Part shown: positions 33,806-41,501 of the stretch, piece after piece | Numbering within the stretch: position 1 is the stretch's first letter | How the letters are laid out: each line of letters opens with the position of its first letter | DNA from: Oscillospiraceae bacterium | GTDB taxonomy: Bacteria > Bacillota > Clostridia > UBA1381 > UBA9506 | NCBI GenBank assembly: GCA_015069045.1 | Contig: SVJJ01000002.1 | Coordinates: 62,001-126,000, forward strand | DNA: 64,000 nucleotides | Direction: 5' to 3' | Notes under the pieces: generated by a model | The model's database searches: none | What the model saw: only the letters and a program-made list of their open reading frames with translations | What the model was told of the DNA's origin: nothing | Translations under genes and position numbers: made by a program

Positions 33806-35032
33806 CTACTTTCCAATGACTCTGTGAAATACTTTTTTACCTTTTTTAATCACAACGCCCTGTTGTAACGTTTCTGTGGTGAGTCGATAGGTCACATCGG
33901 TTATTTTTTCATCATTGACCGACACGCCACCTTGTTCAATCAAGCGCCGTCCTTCACCTTTAGAAGCAATTAACCCAGCCGTTTGCATGACATCTAGCAA
34001 GCCATAATCCTCCTCGGTTAATACGAGTTCCGTTGTGGGCATATTATCAACAGAGCCGCCACCCGAAAATAGGTTTTCGGCAGTATCCATGGCCTTTTTC
34101 GCTTCTGCTTCACCATGCACAAGCTTGGTAACCTCAAAAGCTAAAATACGTTTTGCTTCATTCAGCTCCTGGCCTTCCAGTTGCGCAAGACGATTAATTT
34201 CTTCCATAGGAACAAAAGTAATCAATTTTAAACAACGGATAACATCTTCATCATCCACATTTCTAAAATACTGATAAAAATCATAAGGTGATGTTTTTTC
34301 AGGGTCAAGCCACAAAGCGCCACTCTCGGTTTTTCCCATTTTTTTGCCTTGGCTGGTTGTTAAAAGAGTAAAGGTCATACCATAGGCTTGCTTGCCTGTT
34401 TTTTTACGAATTAAATCAATACCGCCTAAAATGTTAGACCACTGGTCATCTCCGCCCAATTCTAACACACAACCATATTCTTGATTTAACTTATAAAAGT
34501 CATAACTCTGCAGAAGCATATAGTTAAACTCCAAAAATGTCAAACCTTTTTCCATTCTGGATTTAAAACATTCGGCGGTCAACATACGATTCACAGAAAA
34601 ATGTACTGCAATATCCCGCAGAAACTCCATATAATTCAAGGGCAAAAACCAATCTGCATTATTAAGCATAAGGGCCTTGTCCTCTCCAAAATCCACAAAT
34701 TTTGACAACTGCTCCTTAAAACAAGCTGCATTATGATCAAGCTGCTCACGTGTCAGCATTTTGCGCATGTCACTCTTGCCGGTAGGATCACCAATCATGG
34801 CTGTTCCCCCACCCAAAATGGCAATGGGACGATGCCCTGCTCGTTGCATGTGAGCCATAACCATCATTTGCAAAAAATGACCAACATGTAAGCTATCTGC
34901 TGTGGGGTCAAACCCTATGTAAAAAGTAACCTTTTCCTTACCCAATAATTCACGAATTTCCTCCTCGTGGGTTGTTTGGGCAATTAAGTCTCGTTCTTTT
35001 AAAATATCAAATACGTTCCTCAACGTTTTCAC
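33806..35032 (-). CDS. tyrS: Tyrosyl-tRNA synthetase TyrS
   Basis: The class I synthetase charges tRNA(Tyr). The 408-residue protein has the HIGH-type motif in [18 protein letters not shown] (about residues 41-58), tyrosine-pocket blocks [14 protein letters not shown], the KMSKS variant [13 protein letters not shown], and a C-terminal S4 RNA-binding domain (about 345-408; [18 protein letters not shown]). This is the TyrS1 type of Bacillus. Its leader is too short for a T-box and none is visible. A promoter lies just upstream. Confidence 0.97.
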   Translation of the reverse strand: MKTLRNVFDILKERDLIAQTTHEEEIRELLGKEKVTFYIGFDPTADSLHVGHFLQMMVMAHMQRAGHRPIAILGGGTAMIGDPTGKSDMRKMLTREQLDHNAACFKEQLSKFVDFGEDKALMLNNADWFLPLNYMEFLRDIAVHFSVNRMLTAECFKSRMEKGLTFLEFNYMLLQSYDFYKLNQEYGCVLELGGDDQWSNILGGIDLIRKKTGKQAYGMTFTLLTTSQGKKMGKTESGALWLDPEKTSPYDFYQYFRNVDDEDVIRCLKLITFVPMEEINRLAQLEGQELNEAKRILAFEVTKLVHGEAEAKKAMDTAENLFSGGGSVDNMPTTELVLTEEDYGLLDVMQTAGLIASKGEGRRLIEQGGVSVNDEKITDVTYRLTTETLQQGVVIKKGKKVFHRVIGK

Positions 35033-35056
35033 TCCCTATTTTTACATTATTTTAAC

Positions 35057-35085
35057 ATTGTATCACAAAAAAAAGTTAAAAACAA
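35057..35085 (-). promoter_or_regulatory. Sigma-A-like promoter for tyrS
   Basis: On the minus strand TTGTTT (35080-35085), 17 bases, TACAAT (35057-35062). Confidence 0.55.
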
Positions 35086-35144
35086 GTCCCGAAACCCATA
35101 ATTTCTTCTTATTTCCGCAAAAATTCTTGTCAGAGGCATAAGGA

Positions 35145-35173
35145 TTGACAAGAAAGAGGGGTCATGATACAAT
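35145..35173 (+). promoter_or_regulatory. Sigma-A-like promoter for HPrK-like gene
   Basis: TTGACA (35145-35150), 17 bases, TACAAT (35168-35173). It coincides with the upstream end of the open frame, which shows that translation must start further down at 35196. Confidence 0.8.
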
Positions 35174-35195
35174 AAAAGAGATTGGAGGGAATAAA

Positions 35196-36059
35196 ATGTC
35201 TCTTTTTTATAAAATCGGCGGATTGGTTATTCAAACGGAAGATAATTTTAATGACTTTGCCAAATATCATCTGTCAAACTATCAAACAGAATCGACGGAA
35301 CATCCGGATATTTGTATACAAACCCATATGAATTGTGAAAACATTCCCCTTCCTGAAGGAACGCCCATAGCGGAAATTAATAAACGTTTTTGGTTAAAAA
35401 CCAAAAACAATGGATATGCATTTTATGACAGGGTTGAAGAATTTTCTGACAAAGTGTTAAATGCTCTGGTGGCAGATAGTGAATTTCGTAATATTGAGGT
35501 TTGGCATTGTCCTACCTTCCTATTAAATATTGAAGAGGATTATCGCGCCTATTATATTATTCAAAAAATTCTTCGTTTCGCTTTATTAATGCACAACGGA
35601 CTTATCGTCCATGCTTCCTCTTTGGCTTACCAAAATCAGGGATTATTATTTTCTGCTCCCTCCGGCACAGGAAAGTCGACCCATACCAATCTTTGGCTAC
35701 AGCATGCGCCCGGTACAATCATTGTGAATGATGACATGCCTATTATTCGAATTGAAAATCAAATTCCATATCTTTATGGAGCTCCATGGAGCGGTAAGAA
35801 CTCCATTCATCAAAACATACGAGTGCCACTTTCTGCTTTTGTTTTTTTAGAACGTGATGTAACTTGTTCTCTTACACCAATGGATACCATGGAGGCTGTT
35901 TGGCGATTGTTTGATGCCATTCGAAAACCAGCCATCCCTGACCTTGCTGAAAAAAGCTTAGATATTGTTGCCCGATTAATCAGCACAGTACCTGCCTATT
36001 TGCTGCGTTGTGACATGTCTAAAGAGGCTGTAGAAACCGCTATGACGGCTTTACAATAA
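35196..36059 (+). CDS. HPr kinase-like P-loop protein of unknown function
   Basis: From ATG 35196 (MSLFYKIGGLVIQTEDNFND, 287 residues, behind GGAGGG) the protein has an N-terminal region without a clear fold and a C-terminal HPr-kinase-type ATPase (about residues 125-280): HASSLAYQNQG, the P-loop FSAPSGTGKSTH, IIVNDDMPIIRI, and GAPWSGKNSIHQN. In true HPrK the substrate is PtsH Ser46; here the context lacks PTS or RiPP genes, so the substrate is unknown. HPrK-like folds also occur in lasso-peptide and PqqD-linked systems. The gene stands alone between its own promoter and terminator. Confidence 0.75.
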   Translation: MSLFYKIGGLVIQTEDNFNDFAKYHLSNYQTESTEHPDICIQTHMNCENIPLPEGTPIAEINKRFWLKTKNNGYAFYDRVEEFSDKVLNALVADSEFRNIEVWHCPTFLLNIEEDYRAYYIIQKILRFALLMHNGLIVHASSLAYQNQGLLFSAPSGTGKSTHTNLWLQHAPGTIIVNDDMPIIRIENQIPYLYGAPWSGKNSIHQNIRVPLSAFVFLERDVTCSLTPMDTMEAVWRLFDAIRKPAIPDLAEKSLDIVARLISTVPAYLLRCDMSKEAVETAMTALQ

Positions 36060-36075
36060 TAAAAAAGTTGCAATG

Positions 36076-36114
36076 ATATACACCCCAAAAGCTAAACACT
36101 TTTGGGGTGTATAT
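36076..36114 (+). terminator. Terminator after HPrK-like gene
   Basis: A 16-bp perfect stem (36076-36091 with 36099-36114; CACCCCAAAAG core) followed by ATATTTTT. Confidence 0.92.
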
Positions 36115-36128
36115 TTTTCACGTAAATG

Positions 36129-36145
36129 ATTATATAACATATAAT
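36129..36145. promoter_or_regulatory. Dyad over the feo promoter, candidate iron operator
   Basis: ATTATAT-AAC-ATATAAT, a perfect 7-3-7 palindrome. Its right arm contains TATAAT (36140-36145), which is spaced 17 bases from TTCACG (36117-36122), a weak -35. Feo genes are usually repressed by Fur or DtxR-type iron regulators, so this is a reasonable operator candidate. Confidence 0.45.
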
Positions 36146-36175
36146 GAATTAACAAAGTGATTGTGAGGGACCATA

Positions 36176-36403
36176 ATGACACATCATAGCTTATCGTCTA
36201 TTTCCATTGGCACAACAGTTCACGTTTGTGCCTTATACCATACAGGGCCTATCCGTCGTCGTTTGCTGGATATGGGTTTTACTTCCGGGGCACCCGTAAC
36301 TTGCCTTTATCAAAGCCCCGCCGGCGACCCACGAGCCTATTTAATTCGTGACACCGTTATAGCACTTCGCCGAGAAGAAACGAACTATATTGAGGTAATG
36401 TGA
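36176..36403 (+). CDS. feoA: Ferrous iron transport protein FeoA
   Basis: The 75-residue SH3-like protein (SLSSISIGTTVHVCALYHTG, then RRRLLDMGFTSGAPVTCLY) assists the FeoB Fe(II) channel in the membrane. The block DMGFTSGAPV is the family signature. GTGAGGGA precedes the ATG. It ends 12 bases before feoB, so they are cotranscribed. A palindrome overlapping the promoter suggests iron control. Confidence 0.92.
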   Translation: MTHHSLSSISIGTTVHVCALYHTGPIRRRLLDMGFTSGAPVTCLYQSPAGDPRAYLIRDTVIALRREETNYIEVM

Positions 36404-36415
36404 GGAGGAATTATC

Positions 36416-38563
36416 ATGGGCTTAACTGCTCGTTCCTTGATTCGAAAAATGCGTCTCCACCAAACAACTACAAATAATGTACAATCAGCAGACACCGTTA
36501 TTGCTTTGGCCGGAAATCCAAATGTAGGGAAAAGCACTGTATTTAATGCACTAACAGGCATGCACCAACATACCGGAAACTGGCCCGGAAAAACTGTGGG
36601 CAACGCGCAAGGAACATATACATATAAAAATAAAAAATATATGTTAGTGGATATTCCCGGCGCTTATTCCTTGTTTCCCCATTCCGCCGAGGAGGAAATC
36701 GCACGAGACTATATTTGTTTTGGCAATGCTGATACCACCATTGTGGTCTGCGATGCAACCTGCCTACAGCGAAATTTAAATTTAGTGCTACAGATTTTAG
36801 AAATAACAAGCCAGGTCATTGTGTGTGTGAACCTAATAGATGAGGCTGCCCGACATGGCATTCACATAGATTGTGATACGTTGTCCCAATTACTTGGGGT
36901 GCCCGTGGTAGCAACTAACGCACGAAGAGGAAAGGGGCTAAAAGAGTTAACCGATCAAGTCCACGAAATTAACTTAAATAAAAAACCCGCATCCCCTATG
37001 CAAATAACGTACCAACCGGCCATCGAGGAGGCCCTCTCTCTATTAATACCCAGGGTTCAATTCCTCGAAAAAAAAATTAGCCCACGATGGCTAGCATTGC
37101 GTTTATTAGATTCCGATGACTCATTATTCCAAACTATGAATCGTTTTTGGGGTGTTACTTTAACCGAACAGAAAGAAATTTCCATAGCATTACAAAAGGC
37201 TAAAAAAATCCTTAACGAAAATCTTATAGATGAGACGCATCTGCGTGATACTATTGTGGCTAATATTTATCAAACTTCTGAATCTATTTGCAACAAGGTT
37301 GTGAGACACGAAATTGAAAATCACCACAAACACCAACTATCTGTAGACCGTTTTTTAACAAACCGCATGACCGGTATCCCTGTTATGCTGCTTTTGTTAT
37401 TGTTTGTTCTGTGGCTTACCATTGTGGGAGCTAACTACCCTTCTGCAGCGCTATCTGAGCTGTTATTTGGTTTTCAAAATTCTCTTTCCTCTGTTTGCTA
37501 TGCCATACATATGCCAAATTGGCTACACGGTGCCTTAGTGTTGGGAGTATATCGGGTGCTTGCATGGGTTATTTCCGTCATGTTGCCGCCTATGGCCATC
37601 TTTTTCCCGCTATTTACCTTATTGGAGGATGTAGGCTATCTACCCCGTGTTGCCTTTAATTTAGACCACTGTTTTAAAAAATGTTGTGCCTGCGGCAAGC
37701 AAGCACTAACCATGTGCATGGGCTTTGGTTGTAATGCCGTTGGTGTGGTGGGGTGCCGAATTATTGATTCTCCCCGAGAACGACTGATTGCTATTCTCAC
37801 CAATAGCTTTGTTCCCTGTAATGGCCGCTATCCCACACTCATCGCAATCATTACCATGTTTTTTGTAACAAGAGCGACCGGCATTTTCTCCACAGCAATG
37901 TCCGCACTACTGTTAACGAGCGTTATTGTATTAGGAATTGTAATGACAATGCTAACCTCACGTTTCCTCTCGCAAACATTGTTAAAGGGTGTACCCTCCT
38001 CGTTTACATTGGAGTTGCCACCCTATCGTCGCCCCCAAATTGGAAAAGTAATTATTCGTTCTATTTTTGACAGAACACTGTTTGTATTAGGGCGTGCTGT
38101 TGCTATAGCCGCACCGGCAGGGCTGATTATATATATAATGGCAAACTTCGTCATGAATGGGGGGTCTCTCCTGTCGCACTGCGCCGCCTTTTTAGATCCC
38201 TTCGCACGTCTTTTAGGATTAGATGGTGTTATCCTAATAGCATTTATCTTAGGGTTTCCCGCCAATGAAATTGTTATCCCCATTGCAATGATGGCATATA
38301 TGTCAACCAGCACATTGGAGGAATTTGAATCCCTTGCATCCCTTCGGACACTGTTAGTTGATAATGGTTGGACCTGGCTTACCGCTACCTGCACCATGAT
38401 TTTTTCGCTCATGCATTGGCCCTGTTCAACAACACTCATCAGTATAAGAAAGGAAACTAAAAGCTGGTTTTATACTGTAATTAGTTTTCTGTTGCCTACC
38501 ATCACTGGTATGTTGTTCTGCTTCATGCTAGCAACCATTACAAGGCTGTTAGGAGGTCCTTAA
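36416..38563 (+). CDS. feoB: Ferrous iron transporter FeoB
   Basis: FeoB imports Fe(II). The 715-residue protein has an N-terminal G domain (ALAGNPNVGKSTVFNALTG at about residues 30-48, G2 threonine, G3 DIPGAYSL, G4-like CVNLIDEA) and a C-terminal membrane domain with about eight segments containing two Gate motifs (MCMGFGCNAVGVVG and the later AFILGFPANEIVIP). Cys-rich KKCCACGKQ lies before the first gate. An initial ~20-residue leader precedes the G domain. GAGGAGGAAT is the ribosome binding site. FeoC is not visible. Confidence 0.96.
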   Translation: MGLTARSLIRKMRLHQTTTNNVQSADTVIALAGNPNVGKSTVFNALTGMHQHTGNWPGKTVGNAQGTYTYKNKKYMLVDIPGAYSLFPHSAEEEIARDYICFGNADTTIVVCDATCLQRNLNLVLQILEITSQVIVCVNLIDEAARHGIHIDCDTLSQLLGVPVVATNARRGKGLKELTDQVHEINLNKKPASPMQITYQPAIEEALSLLIPRVQFLEKKISPRWLALRLLDSDDSLFQTMNRFWGVTLTEQKEISIALQKAKKILNENLIDETHLRDTIVANIYQTSESICNKVVRHEIENHHKHQLSVDRFLTNRMTGIPVMLLLLLFVLWLTIVGANYPSAALSELLFGFQNSLSSVCYAIHMPNWLHGALVLGVYRVLAWVISVMLPPMAIFFPLFTLLEDVGYLPRVAFNLDHCFKKCCACGKQALTMCMGFGCNAVGVVGCRIIDSPRERLIAILTNSFVPCNGRYPTLIAIITMFFVTRATGIFSTAMSALLLTSVIVLGIVMTMLTSRFLSQTLLKGVPSSFTLELPPYRRPQIGKVIIRSIFDRTLFVLGRAVAIAAPAGLIIYIMANFVMNGGSLLSHCAAFLDPFARLLGLDGVILIAFILGFPANEIVIPIAMMAYMSTSTLEEFESLASLRTLLVDNGWTWLTATCTMIFSLMHWPCSTTLISIRKETKSWFYTVISFLLPTITGMLFCFMLATITRLLGGP

Positions 38564-38580
38564 AACAAACCAAACAAAAA

Positions 38581-38612
38581 AACCACCCGCTATGCAATAG
38601 CAGCGGGTGGTT
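38581..38612. terminator. Bidirectional terminator between feoB and apgM
   Basis: AACCACCCGCT (38581-38591) with AGCGGGTGGTT (38602-38612), A-run on the left and T-rich flanks; it serves the two convergent operons. Confidence 0.85.
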
Positions 38613-38619
38613 CACTATC

Positions 38620-39828
38620 TTATCTATCTAATAGCTGTTCCATTAACTGATATCCCTTATCTAAATAAACGCCTGTTGCTTTTCCGTTGTTCTCTGTGTA
38701 TGTAAACCCAGACCCCACCTCTTGCCTTTTTTTATAAATGGCAAAGGGAACCGGGTCCTTTACATGAGTCATTTTTGATAAAGGCGTGGGATGGTCCGGT
38801 GTAAGTAATACACCAAAGTCTTCCCCGCTTTCCTCTAAATAAGCCATAACCGGTCCTACAATTTTTTCGTCAATCAATTCAATGGCACGGACCTTCAGAT
38901 CAGTTTGACCATGGTGACCACATTCATCCGGCGCCTCTACATGAATGTAAACAAATTCTTGCCCGTCCTGTAAGGCACGAATGGCCGCCTCTGCTTTACC
39001 TTCATAATTTGTGTCAATATTACCGGTAACATTGGGTACCTCTGCCACCTGCATACCGGTCCCACATGCAATACCCTTAAGCAAATCGACTGCCGAAATC
39101 ATTGTGCCGGATAGTCCATATTTTGCAGAAAAGGAATCTAAGGCAGGTTTTGTACCCTCTCCCCAAATCCACAAAGAATTTGCGGGATTCAATCCACGTC
39201 CAACGCGTTCCTTATTAATAGGATGTTGTGACAAAAGGTCATAGCTTTTTTTCATGATATCCAACAGAAGGGCTCCTGCCGCTCCAACAGGCAAATAATC
39301 TGTTACCTGCCGATGGGAAATATCATGAGGGGGAGTTAAAGTGACCTTGGTTGTACCACAATCCCACACCAACAAATGACGATAGCTAATGCCGCTATAT
39401 AATGAAAAATCAGGAATAACCAATTCTTTTTGTAAAAAGGCAATCAGTTCTCTTGACTCAGCGGTTGTAATTTCGCCGGCACTATAATCCACCATGGTTT
39501 TGTTCTCATATTTTTCTTCTTCTGATAAGGTAACTAAATTGGCACGAAAAGTTACATCCGTTTCCTTTAAATCTACACCAATAGACAAGGCTTCCAAAGG
39601 AGAACGACCGCTATAGTAATGTAAAGGGTCATACCCTAAAACGCTTAAATTGGCAACATCGCTACCCGGACTTAAACTATCATCAACGGTTTTGGCAAGG
39701 CCTAAAGTACCTCTACGAGCAATTGCATCCATATGCGGTTTATAAGCCACCTCTAAAGGCGTTTTGCCGAACAAAGCCTCACAGGGATAATCCGCCATAC
39801 CATCGCCTAAAAATACAACATATTTCAT
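38620..39828 (-). CDS. apgM: Cofactor-independent phosphoglycerate mutase ApgM
   Basis: ApgM interconverts 3- and 2-phosphoglycerate with two metal ions. The 402-residue protein belongs to the archaeal-type alkaline-phosphatase superfamily: KYVVFLGDGMADYP with the first metal Asp, DDSLSPGSDVANLSVLGYDP with the nucleophilic Ser, and late VHVEAPDECGHHGQ and LLTPDHPTPL metal ligands. This is the ApgM type also annotated homoserine kinase-like in older databases. It has a possible promoter about 200 bases upstream, inside a strong dyad. Confidence 0.93.
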   Translation of the reverse strand: MKYVVFLGDGMADYPCEALFGKTPLEVAYKPHMDAIARRGTLGLAKTVDDSLSPGSDVANLSVLGYDPLHYYSGRSPLEALSIGVDLKETDVTFRANLVTLSEEEKYENKTMVDYSAGEITTAESRELIAFLQKELVIPDFSLYSGISYRHLLVWDCGTTKVTLTPPHDISHRQVTDYLPVGAAGALLLDIMKKSYDLLSQHPINKERVGRGLNPANSLWIWGEGTKPALDSFSAKYGLSGTMISAVDLLKGIACGTGMQVAEVPNVTGNIDTNYEGKAEAAIRALQDGQEFVYIHVEAPDECGHHGQTDLKVRAIELIDEKIVGPVMAYLEESGEDFGVLLTPDHPTPLSKMTHVKDPVPFAIYKKRQEVGSGFTYTENNGKATGVYLDKGYQLMEQLLDR

Positions 39829-40020
39829 GATAATGCCTCCAAAAAGATTTACACATTAGCTTTATACAAAGTAAAAATCTTTTTTAATTATAAAATCAAC
39901 GTACAATTTATATGCCAATTTTACCAGGAGCAAAAATGCTTGCTTGCAAGGGTATTTTTGCGACGCCGTCAATTGACACAGCGGTCAAAGACCGCAAACA
40001 GCCAAAAGGCTTTTAGGAAT

Positions 40021-40049
40021 TTTATAAAATAAAATTCCGTATGTGTCAA
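40021..40049 (-). promoter_or_regulatory. Candidate minus-strand promoter for apgM
   Basis: On the minus strand TTGACA (40044-40049), 17 bases, TATAAA (40021-40026). It overlaps the outer and third stems of the dyad; a transcript would have a leader of about 190 bases. Confidence 0.55.
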
Positions 40050-40104
40050 TTATATCTCTTTTTATAAGTAAAGTCAAGAAAAAAGACCACATCTGATTTT
40101 GTCG

Positions 40105-40134
40105 TTGACAATAAAGGCTTACATATGATATACT
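40105..40134 (+). promoter_or_regulatory. Sigma-A-like promoter for nadK-argR-recN
   Basis: TTGACA (40105-40110), 18 bases, TATACT (40129-40134). Confidence 0.75.
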
Positions 40135-40178
40135 CAAACTGAGTTAGAATGTAAATTTTTCCGAATAGGATGATCAGC

Positions 40179-41033
40179 ATGAATAAAATCTTGATAATTC
40201 CTAACCCTCATCGGGATCCGCAGCTTGTTTATACAAAAAAGGCATTAGCCTGCCTGGCAGAACAATCCGTCTTTGTCAGCCCGCATTTTGCCCCCATGTT
40301 AAAAGATTTGGCGCAACCAGCACCAAATGATGTGCCCTATCAGGGCATGGATTTGGTAATCGCCTTAGGCGGCGACGGAACCTTGCTATCTATCGCTAGA
40401 GAAGCTGCCGTATATCAGCTGCCTGTGTTGGGAATAAATTTAGGTCATTTAGGTTTTTTAGCCGAAATAGAAAAACATGAAATTGAAGAAAGTCTTTTTC
40501 GCCTTTGCCACGGACAATTTTCTATAGAAAACAGAATGATGCTCCATGGAGAGGTGCGTCGCGCTACAGGCGAATCTATTACATTTAATGCTTTAAATGA
40601 TATTGTTGTCAGCCGCAGTCAAAGTTCTCGTTTAATTGAGTTGAAACTGTGTGTAAATGGCGAGTTTGTGGATGATTATAAGGCCGATGGCATGATTGTT
40701 GCTACCCCAACCGGCTCTACGGCATACTCCATGTCGGCCGGCGGCCCTATTTTAGATCCTGCAGTTAAAAGCTTTGTTATTACGCCGATTTGTCCTCACA
40801 AGCTCTATGCTAAAACCATTGTTGTCCCTGACGAGGTGGAGATTTCCATGACCATCAGCAATCGAAATCCTCGGCCTGCCGTTGTGAGTAGTGATGGGCT
40901 TGAAAATGCCGAAATTTCCCAAGGAGACTCCCTGGTTTTAAGACGCTCCGATTACACTGCAAGGCTTGTAAAAATTAATGATAACCGTTTTTATAGCGTA
41001 TTACAGCATAAGCTGTTGGGAAAGGAAAAATAA
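40179..41033 (+). CDS. nadK: NAD kinase NadK
   Basis: NadK phosphorylates NAD to NADP. The 284-residue protein has the signature ALGGDGTLLSIARE, GHLGFLAEI, NDIVVSRSQSSRLIEL and VDDYKADGMIVATPTGSTAY. I chose ATG 40179 because AGGATGAT precedes it; the ATG at 40170 abuts this site. nadK-argR-recN is a widespread Clostridia/Bacilli operon, and argR follows after 3 bases, confirming this call. Confidence 0.96.
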   Translation: MNKILIIPNPHRDPQLVYTKKALACLAEQSVFVSPHFAPMLKDLAQPAPNDVPYQGMDLVIALGGDGTLLSIAREAAVYQLPVLGINLGHLGFLAEIEKHEIEESLFRLCHGQFSIENRMMLHGEVRRATGESITFNALNDIVVSRSQSSRLIELKLCVNGEFVDDYKADGMIVATPTGSTAYSMSAGGPILDPAVKSFVITPICPHKLYAKTIVVPDEVEISMTISNRNPRPAVVSSDGLENAEISQGDSLVLRRSDYTARLVKINDNRFYSVLQHKLLGKEK

Positions 41034-41036
41034 GTC

Positions 41037-41480
41037 ATGAAACAAAAAAGACATGCAGCTATTTTAGATGTTATTGCTCATCAAGAAATTGTTACGCAGG
41101 AAGAACTGGCTACCCGCTTGCGCCAAAATGGATTTCAGGTAACCCAAGCCACTGTTTCCCGTGACATTAAGGAATTAAAGCTAACCAAAATTCCCGGTGA
41201 AGGCGGTGTTTATAAATACGCACAGCCTAAAACCCCTGCTAATGCACCAAATCGTCAACTTTTAATCCTTTCCCGTTCGGTGTACAGTGTCAACTTTGCT
41301 CAGAATATTGTAGTCATTAAAACCCATGCCGGCATGGCACAAGCCGCCGCTGCTGTGTTAGATGCCCTATCAATGAAGGAAATCGTTGGCACTCTTGCCG
41401 GTGATGATACTATTTTCTGTGTGACAAAGGATGAATCCTCTGCCATGCAACTGACCGGAAGGATTAAATCCCTTTTATAG
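41037..41480 (+). CDS. argR: Arginine repressor ArgR
   Basis: ArgR represses arginine synthesis when arginine binds its hexamer. The 147-residue protein has an N-terminal winged helix (about 1-70; KQKRHAAILDVIAHQEIVTQ, QATVSRDIKELKLTKIPG) and a C-terminal arginine-binding/oligomerisation domain (about 80-147; VIKTHAGMAQAAAAVLDAL, GTLAGDDTIFCVTKD). It is the middle gene of nadK-argR-recN. arg biosynthesis genes are not in this window. Confidence 0.97.
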   Translation: MKQKRHAAILDVIAHQEIVTQEELATRLRQNGFQVTQATVSRDIKELKLTKIPGEGGVYKYAQPKTPANAPNRQLLILSRSVYSVNFAQNIVVIKTHAGMAQAAAAVLDALSMKEIVGTLAGDDTIFCVTKDESSAMQLTGRIKSLL

Positions 41481-41501
41481 CATTGTTGCGGAGGAATTAG
41501 T

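Larger units (their letters stand above)
39829..40178. other. Structured intergenic region between apgM and nadK
   Basis: No protein gene is visible. It contains a stem-loop at 39930-39961 (GCAAAAAT/ATTTTTGC, with CTTG/CAAG inside) and a four-helix dyad at 39971-40051: outer AATTGACACA/TGTGTCAATT enclosing GCGGTC-AAA-GACCGC, AGCC-AAAA-GGCT, and GGAATTTTAT-AAA-ATAAAATTCC. A minus-strand promoter overlaps this dyad and a plus-strand promoter for nadK follows. Confidence 0.6.

Noticed and set aside
35145-35195. Longer N-terminus for the HPrK-like protein
   Set aside because: The region is the -35/-10 promoter itself and lies upstream of the GGAGGG ribosome binding site.
39974-40002. Plus-strand promoter from TTGACA at 39974
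   Set aside because: The base positions 17 downstream read AACAGC, with no -10 resemblance; the minus-strand reading of the dyad is much better.
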